Below are positions 33,750-42,982 of a stretch of 64,000 bases of DNA, in pieces. This DNA is from an uncultured Siphonobacter sp. GTDB lineage: Bacteria; Bacteroidota; Bacteroidia; Cytophagales; Spirosomataceae. The stretch spans positions 122,418-186,417 of the forward strand of contig CAJYIW010000008.1 of assembly GCA_913775095.1 (NCBI GenBank), given 5' to 3'. The notes under the pieces were generated by a model. That model ran no database searches. It had not been told where the DNA came from and saw nothing but the letters and a program-made list of their open reading frames with translations. The position numbers and the translations under genes are program-made. Position 1 is the stretch's first letter. Every line of letters begins with the position of its first letter.

Positions 33750-35231
33750 ATGAGAATTGTACGCTGTCTGTCTTTTTTAGTACTCGCAGGAATGATAGCC
33801 GGGAAAGCCGGTGCTCAAACCAAGCCTTACCGGCCAAACGCGTTATACGAAGGGCCTAACGCCTTAAATACCTGGTCCATTGGTGTGCGGGGTGGTTCAC
33901 CTCAGTTTCTGGGAGATTTGCGGGAGTACGATTTCTGGCCTGCCCCTCACCCTAAAGAGTACGCTCCCGCCTCCGAACGGGGAGCCGTGGGTTTTGGTCT
34001 GGATGTGAACAAACAGCTCTCTCACCTATTCGGGGCCAGCTTACGTTTAGACGCGGGTAATTTGCGGGGAGCCAAAAGCCGGATCTACAATTCCTATTTC
34101 CGGGCGGAATACTATCAGGCAGCCCTGGTGGGAAGTACGAACCTGAAAAGCTTACTGTTCGGGCCACGGAAGCTGAATCGCTGGAAGTTTGACTTACATG
34201 CGGGGGTTGGGGTGATGTTCTTCAACTCTACAGCTTATGAAATCGGAACGGGCCGCGTGAAACGCAAGTCGAACATTACGCAGGAATTTGTCGACGAAAG
34301 TGGCATTACCGGACTTCAGGTTTCTTCCCGGAAAATGACGCGTGAAGTAGTATTTCCCGTCGGTTTGGCGATTCAGTATGAGTTATCTCCCCGATTCGAC
34401 ATTGGTCTGGATATGGTGCTGAATAACGTCAACACTGAAAAACTGGATGCAACCGTAGGAGGCGACAACTCGAGTATGTACGATTTCGGTGGAAACCGGG
34501 GCGACATCAGCGATTATAAACGCGGCAATTCAGCTCTGGATAAATACGTCACGCCTTACCTTTCCGTGACTTATAAATTTGGTAAGAATCCTATTAAAGT
34601 AGGTCGGGATAAAACCTGGGATGTATCCCGGGGAACCTATAACCTGCGTTACACCGATCCTCGTTTGTTGTACAAGCCTGAAAAAATTCTTTCGATGTCG
34701 GAGATTGACTCGATTGCCAAGGCAAACCGTCCCAAAGACATTGATCCTCGTCTGTTGCTGGATTCAGATAACGATGGCGTTTCGGACTACTTCGATAAAC
34801 AACCCGAAACTCCGGCCGGAAGCATTGTGTCGGGTGCCGGGGTAGCTATTGATTTCGAACAGGTCGTGAACTCGATTATTCCGGGTCAGGCTTGTCTGGA
34901 AGTGTTTGCGAACATCAACTTTGAGACCAACCAAAGCACCATTAAGCCCGAATACGAAGAAATGCTGTCGCGGATTGTTGAGTTACTCAACCGTACCAAT
35001 TGCCGTCTGCAATTAACGGGTCACGCGGATCGTCGTTCTTCGGATCGTCACAATATTGCTCTTTCCGAACGCCGCGTACAGGCCGTGAAGAAATACCTGG
35101 TGAACGCCGGGGTCACGAACCCAAGCCGAATCCTGACGGAATCATACGGTTCCTTCAAGCCCATCGGAGATAACACGTCGAAAGATGGACAGGAGAAAAA
35201 CCGTCGCGTAGAGCTGCGATTCTTACCCTAA
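33750..35231 (+). CDS. OmpA family protein with outer-membrane barrel
   Basis: A 493-residue envelope protein. The signal peptide (about 1-24) ends AGAQ. A beta-barrel-like N-terminal half (about 45-285) is followed by a calcium-binding thrombospondin-3-like repeat (DSDNDGVSDYFDKQP, about 333-347). The C-terminal OmpA domain (about 385-493) binds peptidoglycan, with NINFETNQSTIKPE, GHADRRSSDRHN and LSERRVQAVKKYL marking it. It should link the outer membrane to the cell wall. The perfect terminator at 35252-35287 follows. Confidence 0.88.
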   Translation: MRIVRCLSFLVLAGMIAGKAGAQTKPYRPNALYEGPNALNTWSIGVRGGSPQFLGDLREYDFWPAPHPKEYAPASERGAVGFGLDVNKQLSHLFGASLRLDAGNLRGAKSRIYNSYFRAEYYQAALVGSTNLKSLLFGPRKLNRWKFDLHAGVGVMFFNSTAYEIGTGRVKRKSNITQEFVDESGITGLQVSSRKMTREVVFPVGLAIQYELSPRFDIGLDMVLNNVNTEKLDATVGGDNSSMYDFGGNRGDISDYKRGNSALDKYVTPYLSVTYKFGKNPIKVGRDKTWDVSRGTYNLRYTDPRLLYKPEKILSMSEIDSIAKANRPKDIDPRLLLDSDNDGVSDYFDKQPETPAGSIVSGAGVAIDFEQVVNSIIPGQACLEVFANINFETNQSTIKPEYEEMLSRIVELLNRTNCRLQLTGHADRRSSDRHNIALSERRVQAVKKYLVNAGVTNPSRILTESYGSFKPIGDNTSKDGQEKNRRVELRFLP

Positions 35232-35251
35232 GGTTTAATCGAGCATAAGCA

Positions 35252-35287
35252 AACAAAAAAGGAAGCCGAAAGGCTTCCTTTTTTGTT
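35252..35287. terminator. Bidirectional intrinsic terminator
   Basis: A 16-bp perfect stem with a GAAA tetraloop and A/T tracts on both ends, between the convergent OmpA-like gene and serS. Confidence 0.95.
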
Positions 35288-35322
35288 GAGCTGCGATGTA
35301 AGGGCGAACGACCTTCGTTGGA

Positions 35323-36591
35323 TTAAATTTTATCGAATCCGCAGTAAGGCACCAGCACTTTGGGAATGTTAATACCTTCGGGCGTTTGATTATTTTCCAG
35401 TAATGCCGCCAGAATGCGGGGTAAGGCCAGTGCAGAGCCGTTCAGCGTGTGCAGTAACTGGGTTTTACCATCCACTTTATACCGAAGCTTCAGACGGTTC
35501 GCCTGATAATTCTCAAAGTTAGAAACAGAGCTACATTCCAGCCAGCGTTGCTGAGCCGCAGACCACACTTCAAAATCGTAGGTCAAAGCAGACGTAAAGC
35601 TCATATCGCCACCGCACAGGCGGATGATCCGGAAGGGTAACTCCAGTTTTTGCAGCAGGCCTTTGACGTGTTCTACCATCTCTTCCAGAGCCTGATAAGA
35701 GTTTTCGGGTTTCTGAATCTGAACCAGCTCTACTTTATCAAACTGGTGCAAACGATTCAGTCCCCGCACGTGAGCACCCCAGCTGCCCGCTTCCCGACGG
35801 AAACAGGGCGTATAAGCCGTGTGACGAATCGGTAAATCCTGATCGGCTACGATTACATCGCGGTAGATGTTGGTTACCGGCACTTCCGCCGTTGGAATCA
35901 GGTATAAATCATCTTCGCTGGCGTAATACATCTGTCCTTCCTTATCGGGCAACTGGCCTGTACCAAAGCCAGATTCTTTATTAATCAGGATGGGGGGCTG
36001 AATTTCCATGTAACCCGCCTCTACGGCTTCGTTCAGGAAAAAGTTAATCATCGCCCGTTGCAGACGGGCCGCTTTGCCTTTATACACCGGGAAACCGGCA
36101 CCCGTGATTTTGTTACCTAATTCAAAATCAATGATGTCGTATTTCTTGATTAATTCCCAGTGCGGCTGAGCGTTTTCGGCCAGCGTGGGCTTGTCACCCC
36201 ACAGGTAGACTTCTACGTTCTCCTCGGGCGTACGGCCTTCCGGAACGCTTTCGTGGGGAAGGTTAGGCAGTTTAACCAGCTCGTCCTGTAACACAGATTC
36301 GATCTGGCGAAGCTGCTCTTCGAGTTCTTTCGAACGGGTTTTCAAAAGGGCCGTTTCCGCTTTGGCTACTTCGGCCTCTTCTTTTTTTCCTTCTTTCATC
36401 AGGCCACCAATCTGTTTGGCCAGGGCGTTGGACTGAGCCAGCGTAGTATCGAGTTCGGCCTGCGTTTCGCGGCGTTTCTGATCCAGCGTTAATAATTGCT
36501 CGATGGCTTCTTCGGGTTGTTTGAAGTATTTCTTCTTTAAACCGGCCAGCGTTAATTCTTTATTTTCCCGGATGAAGTTAAGTTGTAGCAT
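35323..36591 (-). CDS. serS: Serine--tRNA ligase
   Basis: Class II aminoacyl-tRNA synthetase of 422 residues. The N-terminal long antiparallel coiled coil (about 25-105) binds the tRNA variable arm. The catalytic core contains TAEVPVTN (about 233-240), motif 2 (FRREAGSWG, about 264-272) and motif 3 near the C-terminus (NGSALALPRILAALLENNQ, about 383-401). A 16-base perfect palindrome lies in its leader. Confidence 0.97.
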   Translation of the reverse strand: MLQLNFIRENKELTLAGLKKKYFKQPEEAIEQLLTLDQKRRETQAELDTTLAQSNALAKQIGGLMKEGKKEEAEVAKAETALLKTRSKELEEQLRQIESVLQDELVKLPNLPHESVPEGRTPEENVEVYLWGDKPTLAENAQPHWELIKKYDIIDFELGNKITGAGFPVYKGKAARLQRAMINFFLNEAVEAGYMEIQPPILINKESGFGTGQLPDKEGQMYYASEDDLYLIPTAEVPVTNIYRDVIVADQDLPIRHTAYTPCFRREAGSWGAHVRGLNRLHQFDKVELVQIQKPENSYQALEEMVEHVKGLLQKLELPFRIIRLCGGDMSFTSALTYDFEVWSAAQQRWLECSSVSNFENYQANRLKLRYKVDGKTQLLHTLNGSALALPRILAALLENNQTPEGINIPKVLVPYCGFDKI

Positions 36592-36600
36592 AAGTAATCA

Positions 36601-36616
36601 GGGCTTTTAAAAGCCC
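36601..36616. repeat. 16-bp perfect palindrome in serS leader
   Basis: GGGCTTTTAAAAGCCC, 10 bases upstream of the serS ATG. It could form a small hairpin near the ribosome landing site; function unknown. Confidence 0.4.
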
Positions 36617-36642
36617 GCTAATGAGTCGTCAGATCGAAAAAA

Positions 36643-36682
36643 GAACGCGGATTTCTTCTGATACAGTCGAGAATCCGCGTTC
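36643..36682 (-). terminator. Intrinsic terminator of lysC
   Basis: An 11-bp stem GAACGCGGATT/AATCCGCGTTC followed by TTTTTT on the minus strand, 25 bases after the lysC stop. Confidence 0.9.
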
Positions 36683-36706
36683 AAAAATAGTTTCTCTTTA
36701 TGTAAA

Positions 36707-38065
36707 TCAGGGAGCCGTGAAAATGTCTTTCATGGTGTCTTCGTAGTGAAACAGACGCTCATTGAGGGCATTCAGGGCTTCATTTTTGGCAGAACCATCC
36801 ACCAGAATGGAAATGTTATGTTCCGATCCACCGTACGAAATCATGCGGATGGGAATGTTTTTCATCGCGTCCAGTACCTTCAGAGCCACTCCTTTTTTAT
36901 CCGCCGAGAAGTTACCCACGATGCAGATAATCGTCTGGTTGTAATCGTGGTCTTCCAGATCCGCGAATTCTTTCAGTTCCGCCGTGATTTTTTCCAGATT
37001 TTCGGGATTATCGATCGTTACCGATACCGAAATTTCTGAAGTAGTGATCATGTCCACGGGTGTTTTGTATTTCTCAAACACCTCGAACACGCGACGCAGG
37101 AAGCCGTAGGCATTCAGCATACGCGTCGAATGAATGTAAATGGCAGTGATGCCATCTTTCGCCGCGATAGCCTTGATTTCCCGTTCGCTGGATTTGGTCG
37201 CGATCAGGGTTCCAAAAGCTTCGGGTTCCATGGTGTTCTTCAGCCGCACGGGTACGCCGCGTAATTTGGCGGGAGTAATCGTGCTGGGGTGAAGAATTTT
37301 CGCTCCGAAATAGGCCAGTTCAGCGGCTTCCTCGAAGGTTAACTCCCGAATCGGGAAGGTCTTTTTCACGATCCGGGGATCGTTGTTATGCATGCCGTCG
37401 ATGTCCGTCCAGATCTGGATTTCTTCGGCCCGAATGGCTCCACCGATCAGCGATGCGGTATAATCCGAACCACCCCTTTTGAGGTTATCTACCTCGCCCC
37501 GGGGATTTCGGCAAATGAAGCCCTGCGTAATGATGATTTGCTTGTCTTCGTGCTGGTCCAGCATCTGGCCCAGGGTTTCTTCCGTGAAGGAAAGAACGGG
37601 TTCATTGTCGGCATCAATCAACATAAAGTCCAGAGCGGGAAATAATACGGAGCTTATGCCCTGTTCCCGCAAATATGCCTCAAACATCTGCGTAGACAGG
37701 ATTTCTCCTTCGGCTACGAGTTCTTTTTCCTGCTTCAGCGTGAAGGGACGGATGGAGGTGACGGACTGAATAAACGAAAACTCTTTCTCCACAATTTCCT
37801 GTCCTTCCGCTAGCCCTTCAGCCGTTTGGTATAGATCGGGCAGAAAGGCATCGTAATGAGCCCGTAGCTCGGCAATTTTCTGAGCCAGCTCCTCATCGTT
37901 ACCTGCTTTCGCTAACTCACCCATGGCAAGCAGGGCATTGGTCGAGCCGGACAACGCGGAGAGAACAACAATTTTTTTGCCGCTATCGGCGGTAATCAGG
38001 TTTCGAATGGAGTGCATCCGTTCGGGTTTGCCAACGGAAGTACCACCAAATTTCCAGACTTGCAT
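36707..38065 (-). CDS. lysC: Aspartate kinase
   Basis: Phosphorylates aspartate, the first step to lysine, methionine and threonine. This monofunctional form has 452 residues. The kinase domain opens with KFGGTSVGK (about 4-12) and contains RGGSDYTA (about 197-204). Two C-terminal ACT domains (about 300-450) suggest feedback control. No homoserine dehydrogenase is fused or adjacent. The upstream gap contains a cluster of GTTTGA repeats (38088-38222). Confidence 0.95.
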   Translation of the reverse strand: MQVWKFGGTSVGKPERMHSIRNLITADSGKKIVVLSALSGSTNALLAMGELAKAGNDEELAQKIAELRAHYDAFLPDLYQTAEGLAEGQEIVEKEFSFIQSVTSIRPFTLKQEKELVAEGEILSTQMFEAYLREQGISSVLFPALDFMLIDADNEPVLSFTEETLGQMLDQHEDKQIIITQGFICRNPRGEVDNLKRGGSDYTASLIGGAIRAEEIQIWTDIDGMHNNDPRIVKKTFPIRELTFEEAAELAYFGAKILHPSTITPAKLRGVPVRLKNTMEPEAFGTLIATKSSEREIKAIAAKDGITAIYIHSTRMLNAYGFLRRVFEVFEKYKTPVDMITTSEISVSVTIDNPENLEKITAELKEFADLEDHDYNQTIICIVGNFSADKKGVALKVLDAMKNIPIRMISYGGSEHNISILVDGSAKNEALNALNERLFHYEDTMKDIFTAP

Positions 38066-38087
38066 GAGAGGTAAAGTATTGATTAAA

Positions 38088-38222
38088 GTTTGAATGTATC
38101 GGTAGGTTTGAGAGCGTTTGAAAAGTTTGAGGGGGTTTGAATGGATTGAAGAGAATAGGAGGGGTAAAGGGCAATTACGTTACCTTCTCAAACTAATTCA
38201 AACGGTATCAAACTTCAAACCT
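38088..38222. repeat. GTTTGA repeat cluster in inverted arrangement
   Basis: Four GTTTGA copies (and variants) in direct orientation at about 38089-38143 are followed by five in inverted orientation (TCAAAC) at about 38188-38232. The two halves can fold on each other. The array fills the lysC-ribH gap. No U-run follows a strong stem, so it is not a standard terminator. Confidence 0.55.
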
Positions 38223-38232
38223 TACTCAAACG

Positions 38233-38715
38233 CTAAAAAGAAACGCCCAGCATTTTGATGGCCGTAATAGCGGCCTCATCGCCTTTATTGCCGTGAATGC
38301 CACCCGCCCGATCCAGAGCCTGCTGCTGAGTATTAGGTGTTAACACTCCAAAAATCACGGGTTTGTTATACTGAATACTAACATTCGTAAGCCCCTGAGC
38401 AACGGCATGATTAATGTAGTCGTTATGCTTGGTTTCACCCTGAATGACGCAGCCAATGCAGATTACGGCGTCAATGTGGGAAGCCTGGGCGGCCAGAGCG
38501 GCTCCGAAGCTCAGCTCATAACTGCCGGGGACGCTGCGTACGTGAATGAATTCTTCGTTGGCTCCGTATTTCACCAGTGTTTCGTAGGCTCCGGTAAAAA
38601 GAGGACCCGTGACTTCGCTGTTCCATTCGGCAACGATGATCGCGAAGTGTTTTTCGGAAATATCAGGAAGGTTTTCAGTACTGAAAACGCTTAGATTTTT
38701 AAGTGCAGAAGACAT
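38233..38715 (-). CDS. ribH: 6,7-dimethyl-8-ribityllumazine synthase
   Basis: Penultimate enzyme of riboflavin synthesis (160 residues, forms icosahedral or pentameric shells). It contains the substrate motifs VAEWNSEVTGPLF (about 30-42), PGSYELSFGAALAA (about 63-76), GCVIQGETKHNDYI (about 87-100; catalytic His is H95) and the C-terminal GNKGDEAAITA. The other rib genes are not in the window. It is followed by lysC on the same strand across the repeat cluster. Confidence 0.96.
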   Translation of the reverse strand: MSSALKNLSVFSTENLPDISEKHFAIIVAEWNSEVTGPLFTGAYETLVKYGANEEFIHVRSVPGSYELSFGAALAAQASHIDAVICIGCVIQGETKHNDYINHAVAQGLTNVSIQYNKPVIFGVLTPNTQQQALDRAGGIHGNKGDEAAITAIKMLGVSF

Positions 38716-38747
38716 GGTTTATCAACAGACAAAACGATGAAACAAAA

Positions 38748-38779
38748 AAAGGGATGCGACCATCTGGCCTCATCCCTTT
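38748..38779 (-). terminator. Intrinsic terminator of the TPR gene
   Basis: AAAGGGATG/CATCCCTTT stem with T-run on the minus-strand side, between the TPR gene stop (38805) and ribH start. Confidence 0.88.
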
Positions 38780-38804
38780 CATTTTTAGTGCTTTTAGCCC
38801 TAAA

Positions 38805-39497
38805 CTACTCGGAAGCTGGCCCTTCAAGAATGGCCTTGTATTTCTTTGCAGATACATACTCAGCCGATTGAGGGTATTCCTCAATAATCTTGGAGTACGA
38901 ATCAATGGCTTCCTTGTTTTGCTTGGCTACTTCATAAGCCGTAGCCAGCTTCAACAGGTACGTAGGGGTAAAGAATTTATTAGGTTTGTAATCAGCCGCC
39001 TTTTTGTAGTAGCTGATCGCATTTTCAGTATCTTTTTTCTCCAGATAGGCATCACCGATCAGAGCGTAGGCACGAGCCTGCACCAGTAAATCACTGCTGC
39101 TGAAATCTTTCAGATGCTCGATGGCATCGTCAAACTTGCCTTGCTTCAATAAGGCAACACCTGCATAGAAATTAGCCAGTTTCCCTGCTTTGGTAGAACC
39201 GTATTCATCAGCAATAGAAACCAGTCCTTCAACACCGGGAGCTCCTTTCAGAGCTTTGTTAAGCGAATCTGCTTCAAATTCGTTTACTGCTGGAAACAAA
39301 GCCGCAGAGGCATCCGCGTTCTGAGAATCCTGCCAGGCCTGGTAGCCGAAGAAACCTGCTACAACGATAATCGCTGCCGCAATAATGCCGTATACAACTT
39401 TCTGATTTTTATCAAAAAAAGACTGGGCTTTTCCGAACTCGCCCGCTAATCCTTCGGGGCTCTCCAAGAACTCTAAGCCGCTGTTTTTCTTCGCCAT
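38805..39497 (-). CDS. Membrane-anchored tetratricopeptide repeat protein
   Basis: A 230-residue protein with an N-terminal cytoplasmic tail, one transmembrane helix (about 33-52, VVYGIIAAAIIVVAGFFGYQ) and four or so TPR motifs (about 100-225), for example ANFYAGVALLKQGKFDDAIEHLK. The layout matches YfgM-like proteins that work with periplasmic chaperones. The promoter is at 39524-39553. It is unrelated to its neighbours. Confidence 0.82.
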   Translation of the reverse strand: MAKKNSGLEFLESPEGLAGEFGKAQSFFDKNQKVVYGIIAAAIIVVAGFFGYQAWQDSQNADASAALFPAVNEFEADSLNKALKGAPGVEGLVSIADEYGSTKAGKLANFYAGVALLKQGKFDDAIEHLKDFSSSDLLVQARAYALIGDAYLEKKDTENAISYYKKAADYKPNKFFTPTYLLKLATAYEVAKQNKEAIDSYSKIIEEYPQSAEYVSAKKYKAILEGPASE

Positions 39498-39523
39498 TGT
39501 TAGGTGCTATTGAAATTGGAACG

Positions 39524-39553
39524 CAAAAGTAAGCAACCCTAGGGATAGCTCAA
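39524..39553 (-). promoter_or_regulatory. Promoter of the TPR gene
   Basis: TTG (39551-39553), 19 bases and a perfect TACTTTTG (39524-39531) on the minus strand, 27 bases before the ATG. Confidence 0.7.
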
Positions 39554-39612
39554 ACGATTACGCCTAAAGTTTTAGGCGTATATCTAAAATAGTTCCAGAA
39601 TGTTTTAACAAA

Positions 39613-39729
39613 TTAGCGTTTAGGGCTTTCCACGCTCGTATTGCCGTACGCAGGACAGTTGTTTTTGCGTGCACATGAGGCCAGCGACAATACGGCCAAA
39701 AGGGCGATCAGGTAAGCAGACTTTTTCAT
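39613..39729 (-). CDS. Small lipoprotein, function unknown
   Basis: A 38-residue protein: signal peptide MKKSAYLIALLAVLSLASC with lipobox LASC (lipidated Cys at 19), then a short polar tail with a second Cys (CPAYGNTSVESPKR). The ATG is at 39729 and the frame is below typical size cut-offs. It sits after the arginine decarboxylase gene on the same strand and may be cotranscribed. Confidence 0.7.
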   Translation of the reverse strand: MKKSAYLIALLAVLSLASCARKNNCPAYGNTSVESPKR

Positions 39730-39838
39730 GAATCGTTTCGAGTAGTTTGTAGGATCCTCTTTCTTAAACCTCAGCAAGTTACAATTTTTTACTGAAAAAG
39801 GGAATAAGTCCTTATCAGACCTATTCCCCATTTCCCGT

Positions 39839-41341
39839 TTAGTTCTCCTGTTCCTGAGCAACCGACGATTCCTGTTCCTCGGCGGCGGCTTCCTGGGCGT
39901 TGGCCTGCATGGTCGCCGATTCGTTGATGCCTTCTTTCGGTTCCAGACCGTAGCCCAAAATCTGCAGCATACTGTCGTGCGTTTGCTGAGGAGCAAAAAG
40001 TCGGCTGGTGATGTTGCCCTCTTCGTCCAGATCCACAATGACGTGTTTCGGAGCCGGAATCAGACAGTGCTGAATCCCACCGTAACCGCCCAGTGATTCC
40101 TGATACGCTCCCGTGTGAAAGAACCCAATGTACTGGTCTTCGTTTTCGATATCGAAGCTCGGGACGTATAAATCTTCCGAATGGGCTTCTGTATTGTAGA
40201 AATCCTGAGAATCACAGGTTAATCCACCCAGATTTACCTTTTCGTAAGGCAAATCCCAGTTATTGACGGGCAGCATGATGTACTTCTGGCCAATACCCCA
40301 GGAGTCAGGCAGCTGCGTAATGAAGCTACCGTCAATCATGTACCAGAGCTCACGGTCGTTCTGCTGTTTCTTGTCGATTACTTTGTAAATAACCGCACCG
40401 CTTTCCCCTACCGTATAGCTACCAAATTCCGTGAAAATGTTCGGAACCGGAACGTTGTTCTTGTTACAGATCCACTGAATGTTTTCAATGATTTCGTCGA
40501 TCATGGCCTGGTAATCGTACTTGAAGAATACCGAGGTCTGAATGGGTAAACCACCGCCAATGTCAATCGAATCCAGATCAGGACATACTTTTTTCATCTC
40601 GCAGTATTTGAACATAAAGCGAGTCAGCTCCGACCAGTAATAGGCGTTATCCTTGATACCGGAGTTGATGAAGAAGTGCAGCATTTTCAGCTTCAGTTTC
40701 GGATTGGGCTGGATTTTGTTTTTGTACAAATCCATGATATCCGAATACCGAATGCCCAGACGCGACGTATAGAACGAGAAATTAGGTTCTTCGTCCGTCG
40801 CAATCCGGATGGCCAGATTAACGTTTTCCGCGTGGGTGTTTTCGATGTAGTAATCGATTTCTTTCAAATTATCCAGTACCGGAATACAGTTGAACCCGTC
40901 GTTAATCAGGTTCGTAATGTATTTCTGATATTGGGGCAATTTGTAGCCATTACAAATGATGAACGTATTTTTAGTCAGTTTTTCCTGACGATACAATTCC
41001 CGGATGATGGCAATGTCATACGCTGAAGAAGTTTCCAGGTGGCAGTTATTGCTGAGAACTTCTTCCAGAATGAATTGAAAATGTGAAGATTTCGTACAGT
41101 AACAATACGTATAACTTCCCTTGTAATTGAATTTTTTCATGGCATTCCGAAACAGCAGCCGGGCATGTTCGATGTGCTCTTCAATTTTGGGCAGGTACGT
41201 AAGTTTGAGCGGGGTACCGTACTGACGGATGATGTCCATCAGAGGTACGTTGTTGAAAAGAAGGGTGTTTTTCTCGTCAACACCGAACTCCCGGGTAGGG
41301 AATTCAAAGGTTTGCTCAATGAGATCAATGTAGTTTTTCAT
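39839..41341 (-). CDS. speA: Arginine decarboxylase (fold III PLP enzyme)
   Basis: A 500-residue biosynthetic-type arginine decarboxylase, producing agmatine for polyamine synthesis. The barrel's PLP lysine is K84 in YCYCTKSSHF. The HFHINS-type motif appears as LHFFINSGIKD (about 222-232), and the GGLPI (about 269-273) and DSQDFYNT (about 397) motifs mark the cofactor and substrate sites. The C-terminal tail (about 465-500) is Glu/Gln/Ala-rich and lineage-specific. The substrate could be ornithine or diaminopimelate in theory, but length and motifs favour arginine. Confidence 0.85.
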   Translation of the reverse strand: MKNYIDLIEQTFEFPTREFGVDEKNTLLFNNVPLMDIIRQYGTPLKLTYLPKIEEHIEHARLLFRNAMKKFNYKGSYTYCYCTKSSHFQFILEEVLSNNCHLETSSAYDIAIIRELYRQEKLTKNTFIICNGYKLPQYQKYITNLINDGFNCIPVLDNLKEIDYYIENTHAENVNLAIRIATDEEPNFSFYTSRLGIRYSDIMDLYKNKIQPNPKLKLKMLHFFINSGIKDNAYYWSELTRFMFKYCEMKKVCPDLDSIDIGGGLPIQTSVFFKYDYQAMIDEIIENIQWICNKNNVPVPNIFTEFGSYTVGESGAVIYKVIDKKQQNDRELWYMIDGSFITQLPDSWGIGQKYIMLPVNNWDLPYEKVNLGGLTCDSQDFYNTEAHSEDLYVPSFDIENEDQYIGFFHTGAYQESLGGYGGIQHCLIPAPKHVIVDLDEEGNITSRLFAPQQTHDSMLQILGYGLEPKEGINESATMQANAQEAAAEEQESSVAQEQEN

Positions 41342-41590
41342 CCTTTGGGACGGAAATACATTTTAAAGGTGAATTTTCGAATTAAAATCTGGGTTTTCGC
41401 TGGAAAGGGTCAAGATATCCACCGACCTATTCGGAAACGAGCGTGCGAAATTGCACGGAAATTATAACCTTTGCAACCGAAAAACCACCGCAATAATTGC
41501 AGGGCCGGTTATTTTTTTTACATGTTTTCTCAGGGAAGGCACTGGATTAACGCAAGCCTGAAACTTTATTTTTTTAAAAGCTGATTTTGA

Positions 41591-42982
41591 ATGACTTCAC
41601 CCAACGAAATAATTCAGTCCCAACGTATCCATTTTATTGCTATTGGCGGAACTGCCATGCATAACCTGGCTCTTGTTCTGAATCAGAAAGGAATCACGAT
41701 AACGGGCTCAGACGACGAGATCTACGAGCCCTCCAAAACCCGACTGGCTCAGGCGGGTCTTTTGCCCGAGCAGATGGGTTGGTTTCCCGAAAAAATTACG
41801 CCAGAGCTGGATGCCGTTATTCTCGGGATGCACGCTCGTGCCGATAATCCGGAGTTACTGAAAGCCCAGGAACTAGGCATTCGGGTGTATTCCTATCCGG
41901 AATTTGTCTTTGAGCAAAGTCGCAACAAGCAACGCGTCGTTATTGCCGGAAGTCACGGAAAAACGACGACTACAGCCATTATTCTACACGTGCTGAAATA
42001 TTTCAACCGAAAATTTGATTACCTCGTCGGAGCCCGCGTCGCTGGTTTTGATACGATGGTGAAATTGTCGGATGATGCTCCGCTGATCGTCATTGAAGGC
42101 GATGAATATTTTTCATCACCGATTGATCGTCAGCCTAAATTCCTGCATTATAATCCCCACATTACCCTGATTTCGGGCATCGCCTGGGACCACATCAACG
42201 TCTATCCCGAGTTTGAAGCCTACGTGCATCAGTTTGAACTGCTGGCCGAAAGCTCTCCCAAAGGCGGCATGCTGATCTACGATGACACGGATGATGTAGT
42301 GGCCGTGATCTGCAAGAAAGAACGCACGGATGTACAACCTTTCGGATACACCGAACACCCACACGTAATCCGGGAAGGAATTACGTATTTACTTAAGCCT
42401 AGTGGCGAAGAAGTTCCGCTGAAAATTTTCGGTGGCCACAACATGAAGAACCTGAATGGAGCAAAAACGGTACTCGAAAAAATCGGTATCGAGGATTTCA
42501 TGTTCTATGAAGCCATTCAATCCTTCACGGGTGCCGCGAACCGTTTGGAACGGGCGGGTAACAATGATTCAACGGCTATTTTCCGGGATTTTGCTCATGC
42601 TCCTTCTAAACTGGAAGCAACGTCCCGAGCGGTAAAAGATCAGTTTCCCGAGCGTAAACTCGTAGCCGTGGTAGAGTTGCACACGTTTAGCAGCCTGAAT
42701 AAATACTTCTTACCTCAGTATAAAGACAAGTTCAATATGCCCGATGTGGCCGCGGTGTATTACAGTCCGCATACCATCGAGCAAAAGAAGTTAACCCCCA
42801 TTTCTCCGGAAGATATCACGGAAGCTTTTGGGAATCCTGATCTGAAAGTATTTACGGACAATCAGAAATTACGGGAGTTTTTGATGGCTCAGGAATGGCA
42901 GAATGCTAATTTATTGCTAATGTCTTCCGGCACGTTTGACGGCTTGAACCTGCCCGAACTGGCTGCGGATATTCTGAAGTAA
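41591..42982 (+). CDS. mpl: UDP-N-acetylmuramate--tripeptide ligase (Mpl type)
   Basis: A 463-residue Mur ligase. Mpl reattaches L-Ala-D-Glu-mDAP recycled from peptidoglycan to UDP-MurNAc. The N-terminal UDP-binding motif GGTAMHNLA spans 19-27; the ATP loop GSHGKTTT spans 120-127. The central domain has VIEGDEYFSSP (about 169-179) and the C-terminal ligand-binding domain follows to the end. Length matches Mpl better than MurC (no extra domain). A dispersed repeat cluster lies after it. Confidence 0.9.
   Translation: MTSPNEIIQSQRIHFIAIGGTAMHNLALVLNQKGITITGSDDEIYEPSKTRLAQAGLLPEQMGWFPEKITPELDAVILGMHARADNPELLKAQELGIRVYSYPEFVFEQSRNKQRVVIAGSHGKTTTTAIILHVLKYFNRKFDYLVGARVAGFDTMVKLSDDAPLIVIEGDEYFSSPIDRQPKFLHYNPHITLISGIAWDHINVYPEFEAYVHQFELLAESSPKGGMLIYDDTDDVVAVICKKERTDVQPFGYTEHPHVIREGITYLLKPSGEEVPLKIFGGHNMKNLNGAKTVLEKIGIEDFMFYEAIQSFTGAANRLERAGNNDSTAIFRDFAHAPSKLEATSRAVKDQFPERKLVAVVELHTFSSLNKYFLPQYKDKFNMPDVAAVYYSPHTIEQKKLTPISPEDITEAFGNPDLKVFTDNQKLREFLMAQEWQNANLLLMSSGTFDGLNLPELAADILK

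Noticed and set aside
37983..38174. Amino-acid leader peptide for lysC
   Set aside because: The frame lacks a run of Lys, Thr or Met codons and overlaps the GTTTGA repeats and the lysC start; nothing supports attenuation there.
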